The translations under genes and the position numbers were made by a program. From the NCBI RefSeq assembly GCF_963378075.1, contig NZ_OY726394.1, positions 2,108,001 through 2,172,000 of the forward strand: DNA of 64,000 bases, in the 5' to 3' direction. The DNA is from Mycolicibacter sp. MU0083. Its GTDB lineage: Bacteria; Actinomycetota; Actinomycetes; Mycobacteriales; Mycobacteriaceae. This document shows, in pieces, positions 61,586-64,000 of the stretch (position 1 is its first letter; each line of letters starts with the position of its first letter). The notes beneath the pieces are model-generated. The model saw only the letters and a program-made list of their open reading frames with translations, ran no database searches and had not been told where the DNA came from.

Positions 61586-63796
61586 ATGATTGCCCTCTCC
61601 CCGCCGCGACGGGCGGTAACACCTGTTGTGGGATCCGATTCGGGGCCCGCTGCGGTCCTGCAGCCGGCCCCCGTGATGGGTACCCGCAAAGAGGGTTTCT
61701 ACCGCCACGATCTCGATGGCCTGCGCGGCATCGCAATCGCCTTGGTGGCGGTGTTCCACGTCTGGTTCGGACGGGTATCCGGCGGAGTGGACGTGTTCCT
61801 GGCGCTGTCGGGTTTCTTCTTCGGCGGCAAACTGTTGCGGGTCGCGCTGAAACCGGGATCGTCGTTGTCGCCGGTCCCGGATCTGATCCGGCTGGTCCGC
61901 CGACTACTGCCGGCGCTGGTCGTGGTGCTGGCCGGCTGCGCAGTGCTGACCGTGCTGATCCAGCCGCAGACCCGCTGGGAGACCTTCGCCGATCAAAGCC
62001 TGGCCAGCCTGGGCTACTACCAGAACTGGGAGCTGGCCCGCAGCGCTGCCGACTATCTCCAGGCCGGTGAGGCGGTCAGTCCGCTCCAGCACATCTGGTC
62101 GATGTCGGTGCAGGGCCAGTTCTACCTCAGCTTCCTGCTGCTGATCTTCGGCTTCGCGTACTTGTTCCGGCGGGCCCTGCGCAGTCACCTGCGGACCGCC
62201 TTCGTGGTGCTGCTGGTGGCGCTGACGGCCGCCTCCTTCTGGTATGCGATCGTCGCGCACCAGGAGAACCAATCCCTGGCCTACTACAACAGTTTCGCCC
62301 GGGCGTGGGAGCTGCTGCTCGGTGCGCTGGCCGGCGCATTGATCCCCTATATCCGCTGGCCGATGTGGCTGCGCAACACCGTCGCCACGCTGGCGCTGGC
62401 GGCGATCCTGAGTTGTGGCGCGCTGATCGAGGGCGTGCGGGAGTTCCCGGGCCCGTGGGCGCTGGTGCCGGTCGGCGCCACCGTGGCGTTCATCCTCGCC
62501 GGGGCCAACCGCCAGGCGCGCCCGAGCACCAGCGGCCGGTTGCCGTGGCCCAATCGTTGGCTCGCGGCGCGCCCACTGGTGACGCTGGGCTCGATGGCCT
62601 ACTCGCTGTACCTGTGGCACTGGCCGTTGCTGATCTTCTGGCTGTCGCACACCGGCCACCGTGACGCCGGGGTGCTCGCCGGCGCGGTGATCCTGCTGCT
62701 CTCCGGTGTCCTGGCCTACCTGACCCTGCGGTTCGTCGAGGATCCGCTGCGCTACCGCGCGCCGGCGGCAACCGCGGCGACGGCGGTTCGGCCGCGCTGG
62801 CGCCGGCCCGCGCCCGGCTGGTGGCGACGGCCGACCATGGTGGCGGGCTCGACGGTGGTGCTGCTGGGAGTGGCGCTGACCGCGACTTCGTTCTCCTGGC
62901 GCGAGCACGTCACCGTCCAGCGCGCCAGCGGCACCGAACTGGTCAAGCTGAGCAAGGACGACTATCCGGGCGCCCGCGCGCTGCTCAAGCACAAGCGGGT
63001 GCCCAAGCTCCGGATGCGGCCCACCATCTTGGAGGCCAAGAAGGACCTGCCGCGCTCCACCCGGGACGGCTGCATCTCCAATTTCACCAACCCGGATCTG
63101 GTCAACTGCGAATACGGCGACAAAGAGGCGACCCGGACCGTCGCGCTGGCCGGCGGCTCGCATGCCGAGCACTGGCTGCCCGCCCTGGACATCCTCGGTC
63201 AACGCCACCACTTCAAGGTGGTGACCTACCTCAAGATGGGCTGCCCGCTGTCGACCGAAGAGGCCCCGATCGTCATGGGCAGCAACGCCCCCTACCCGCA
63301 ATGCCGCACCTGGGTAGAGAACACCATGAAGACCCTGATCGCCGATCACCCCGACTATGTCTTCACCACCGCCACCCGGCCCTGGAACATCAAACCCGGC
63401 GACGTCATGCCGGGAACCTACATCGGGATCTGGAAGCAACTGTCGGACAACAACATCCCGATCCTCGGAGTGCGTGACACCCCGTGGTTGCTCCGTGAGG
63501 ACGGCACCCCGTTCAAGCCGGCCGACTGTCTGGCCTCGGGCGGCGACGCCGACTCGTGCGGAATGAAGCGGTCGCAGGCGCTGGTCGAGCGCAACCCCAC
63601 CCTGGACTTCACCGAGCGGTTCCCGCTGCTCAAGCCGCTGGATCTCTCCGATGCCGTCTGCGACAAGGAGATCTGCCGGGCCGTGGAGGGCAACGTGCTG
63701 GTCTATCACGATTCCCACCACCTGTCGGCCACCTACATGCGCACCATGACCGGGGAGCTGGGCCGGCAGATGGGGCAGGCCACCGGCTGGTGGTGA
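61586..63796 (+). CDS. Membrane acyltransferase (AT3 plus SGNH domain), Rv1565c type
   Basis: A 736-residue OatA-like protein. Residues about 25-400 are an acyltransferase-3 domain with about ten membrane segments; the active-site region is YRHDLDGLRGIAI and AVFHVWFGRVSGGVDVFLALSGFFFGG. After a short eleventh span comes an extracytoplasmic SGNH domain (about 490-736) with Ser in VALAGGSHAEHW and catalytic Asp/His in YHDSHHLSATYM. Such enzymes move acyl groups (often acetyl) from cytoplasm to an envelope glycan outside. The acceptor here is unknown. It corresponds to Rv1565c (729). It starts 74 bases after ripD on the same strand and may be co-transcribed. Confidence 0.9.
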   Translation: MIALSPPRRAVTPVVGSDSGPAAVLQPAPVMGTRKEGFYRHDLDGLRGIAIALVAVFHVWFGRVSGGVDVFLALSGFFFGGKLLRVALKPGSSLSPVPDLIRLVRRLLPALVVVLAGCAVLTVLIQPQTRWETFADQSLASLGYYQNWELARSAADYLQAGEAVSPLQHIWSMSVQGQFYLSFLLLIFGFAYLFRRALRSHLRTAFVVLLVALTAASFWYAIVAHQENQSLAYYNSFARAWELLLGALAGALIPYIRWPMWLRNTVATLALAAILSCGALIEGVREFPGPWALVPVGATVAFILAGANRQARPSTSGRLPWPNRWLAARPLVTLGSMAYSLYLWHWPLLIFWLSHTGHRDAGVLAGAVILLLSGVLAYLTLRFVEDPLRYRAPAATAATAVRPRWRRPAPGWWRRPTMVAGSTVVLLGVALTATSFSWREHVTVQRASGTELVKLSKDDYPGARALLKHKRVPKLRMRPTILEAKKDLPRSTRDGCISNFTNPDLVNCEYGDKEATRTVALAGGSHAEHWLPALDILGQRHHFKVVTYLKMGCPLSTEEAPIVMGSNAPYPQCRTWVENTMKTLIADHPDYVFTTATRPWNIKPGDVMPGTYIGIWKQLSDNNIPILGVRDTPWLLREDGTPFKPADCLASGGDADSCGMKRSQALVERNPTLDFTERFPLLKPLDLSDAVCDKEICRAVEGNVLVYHDSHHLSATYMRTMTGELGRQMGQATGWW

Positions 63797-63846
63797 GCCG
63801 CGGCGCGCACATCGGCCGAGGCTGCGGGTGCGGTTAAAGTCGAGCG

Positions 63847-64000
63847 GTGTCGCCTGCTGAGTCGCCCAGGGCCTGGCCCGGCACCCCCTACCCGCTCGGC
63901 GCGGTCTACGACGACGCCGGAACGAACTTCGCGGTCTTCTCCGAAGTCGCCGAGCACGTGGAACTCTGCCTGATCGACGACGACGGCCGAACCGAGACCC
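63847..64000 (+). CDS. treX: Glycogen debranching enzyme TreX/GlgX, 5' end only
   Basis: The last 154 bases open at GTG with an N-terminus reading [23 protein letters not shown], the start of the CBM48 domain of GlgX/TreX debranching enzymes, and leave the window. TreX belongs to the TreX-TreY-TreZ route that turns glycogen into trehalose; Rv1564c follows Rv1565c in H37Rv. Only 51 residues are visible, so the catalytic domain cannot be judged. Confidence 0.85.
   Translation, partial: MSPAESPRAWPGTPYPLGAVYDDAGTNFAVFSEVAEHVELCLIDDDGRTET

Noticed and set aside
61904..63721. 605-codon minus-strand open frame opposite the acyltransferase gene
   Set aside because: Same composition artefact; the plus strand encodes a recognisable AT3-SGNH protein over the whole length.

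Overview
The window is GC-rich chromosomal DNA from a mycobacterium. Signature genes include rbpA, ppm1, pafABC, helY, tatAC, pdtaR, a Rv1625c-type cyclase, lppI, ripD and bsaP. The order of recognisable genes matches two blocks of the M. tuberculosis H37Rv map (homology and gene order from memory, no search run). Bases 1-22843 run as Rv2043c to Rv2097c with several H37Rv intervals missing. Bases 22905-64000 run as Rv1626 down to Rv1564c, in reverse. The junction between pafA and pdtaR is therefore a rearrangement point relative to H37Rv. Separate lnt and ppm1 genes and an intact bioQ point to a non-tuberculous, environmental-type mycobacterium; I cannot name the species.

Layout. 1-4067: pncA start, RDD membrane protein, lipT, a short tandem-repeat array, lppI, a zinc-ribbon protein and rbpA with a strong terminator. 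4067-8693: lipoprotein acylation and mannosyl-donor operon (fxsA, amidohydrolase, lnt, ppm1). 8771-14571: dienelactone hydrolase, ric-type Fe-S repair protein, two flavin/F420 split-barrel proteins, an HTH protein, an SDR, pepE and a 5'-3' exonuclease. 14588-22843: DUF4333 protein, helY, tatC, tatA, pafC, pafB, pafA. 22905-28457: pdtaR, a tRNA-Leu, a small secreted protein, a YnfA-type protein, an adenylyl cyclase, an esterase and two small membrane proteins. 28454-37965: tesB, pyk, TM2 protein, lgt and the trp genes (trpA, B, C, membrane protein, trpE). 38055-48372: bcp, then three coiled-coil genes downstream of an eight-gene his operon. 48447-56418: nitroreductase-like protein, nadABC with its Nudix repressor, a lipase, DUF2567, bsaP, bioB. 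56467-60723: bioQ, a 2H phosphoesterase, bioD, bioF, bioA. 60882-64000: ripD-like protein, a membrane acyltransferase and the start of treX/glgX.

Most of the window is housekeeping, with tight 1-8 nt gene overlaps showing translationally coupled operons (lnt/ppm1, pafBC, trp, his, nad, bio). The most unusual parts are: (i) three coiled-coil genes, two of them DivIVA-domain paralogues, directly downstream of hisI where H37Rv has chaA; (ii) a family of 55-57 bp tandem repeats at two distant places, each just upstream of a coding sequence (lppI and hisF), resembling mycobacterial interspersed repetitive units; (iii) a tRNA with a leucine CAA anticodon but a short variable loop; (iv) clear palindromic operators for the NAD and biotin regulators; and (v) several absences from expected positions (cobalamin cluster, cydABDC, alternative ribosomal proteins, pks12, phiRv1). 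No CRISPR array, insertion sequence, prophage or rRNA was seen. No gene-free stretch exceeds 300 bases; the longest is about 262 bases at 39615-39876.
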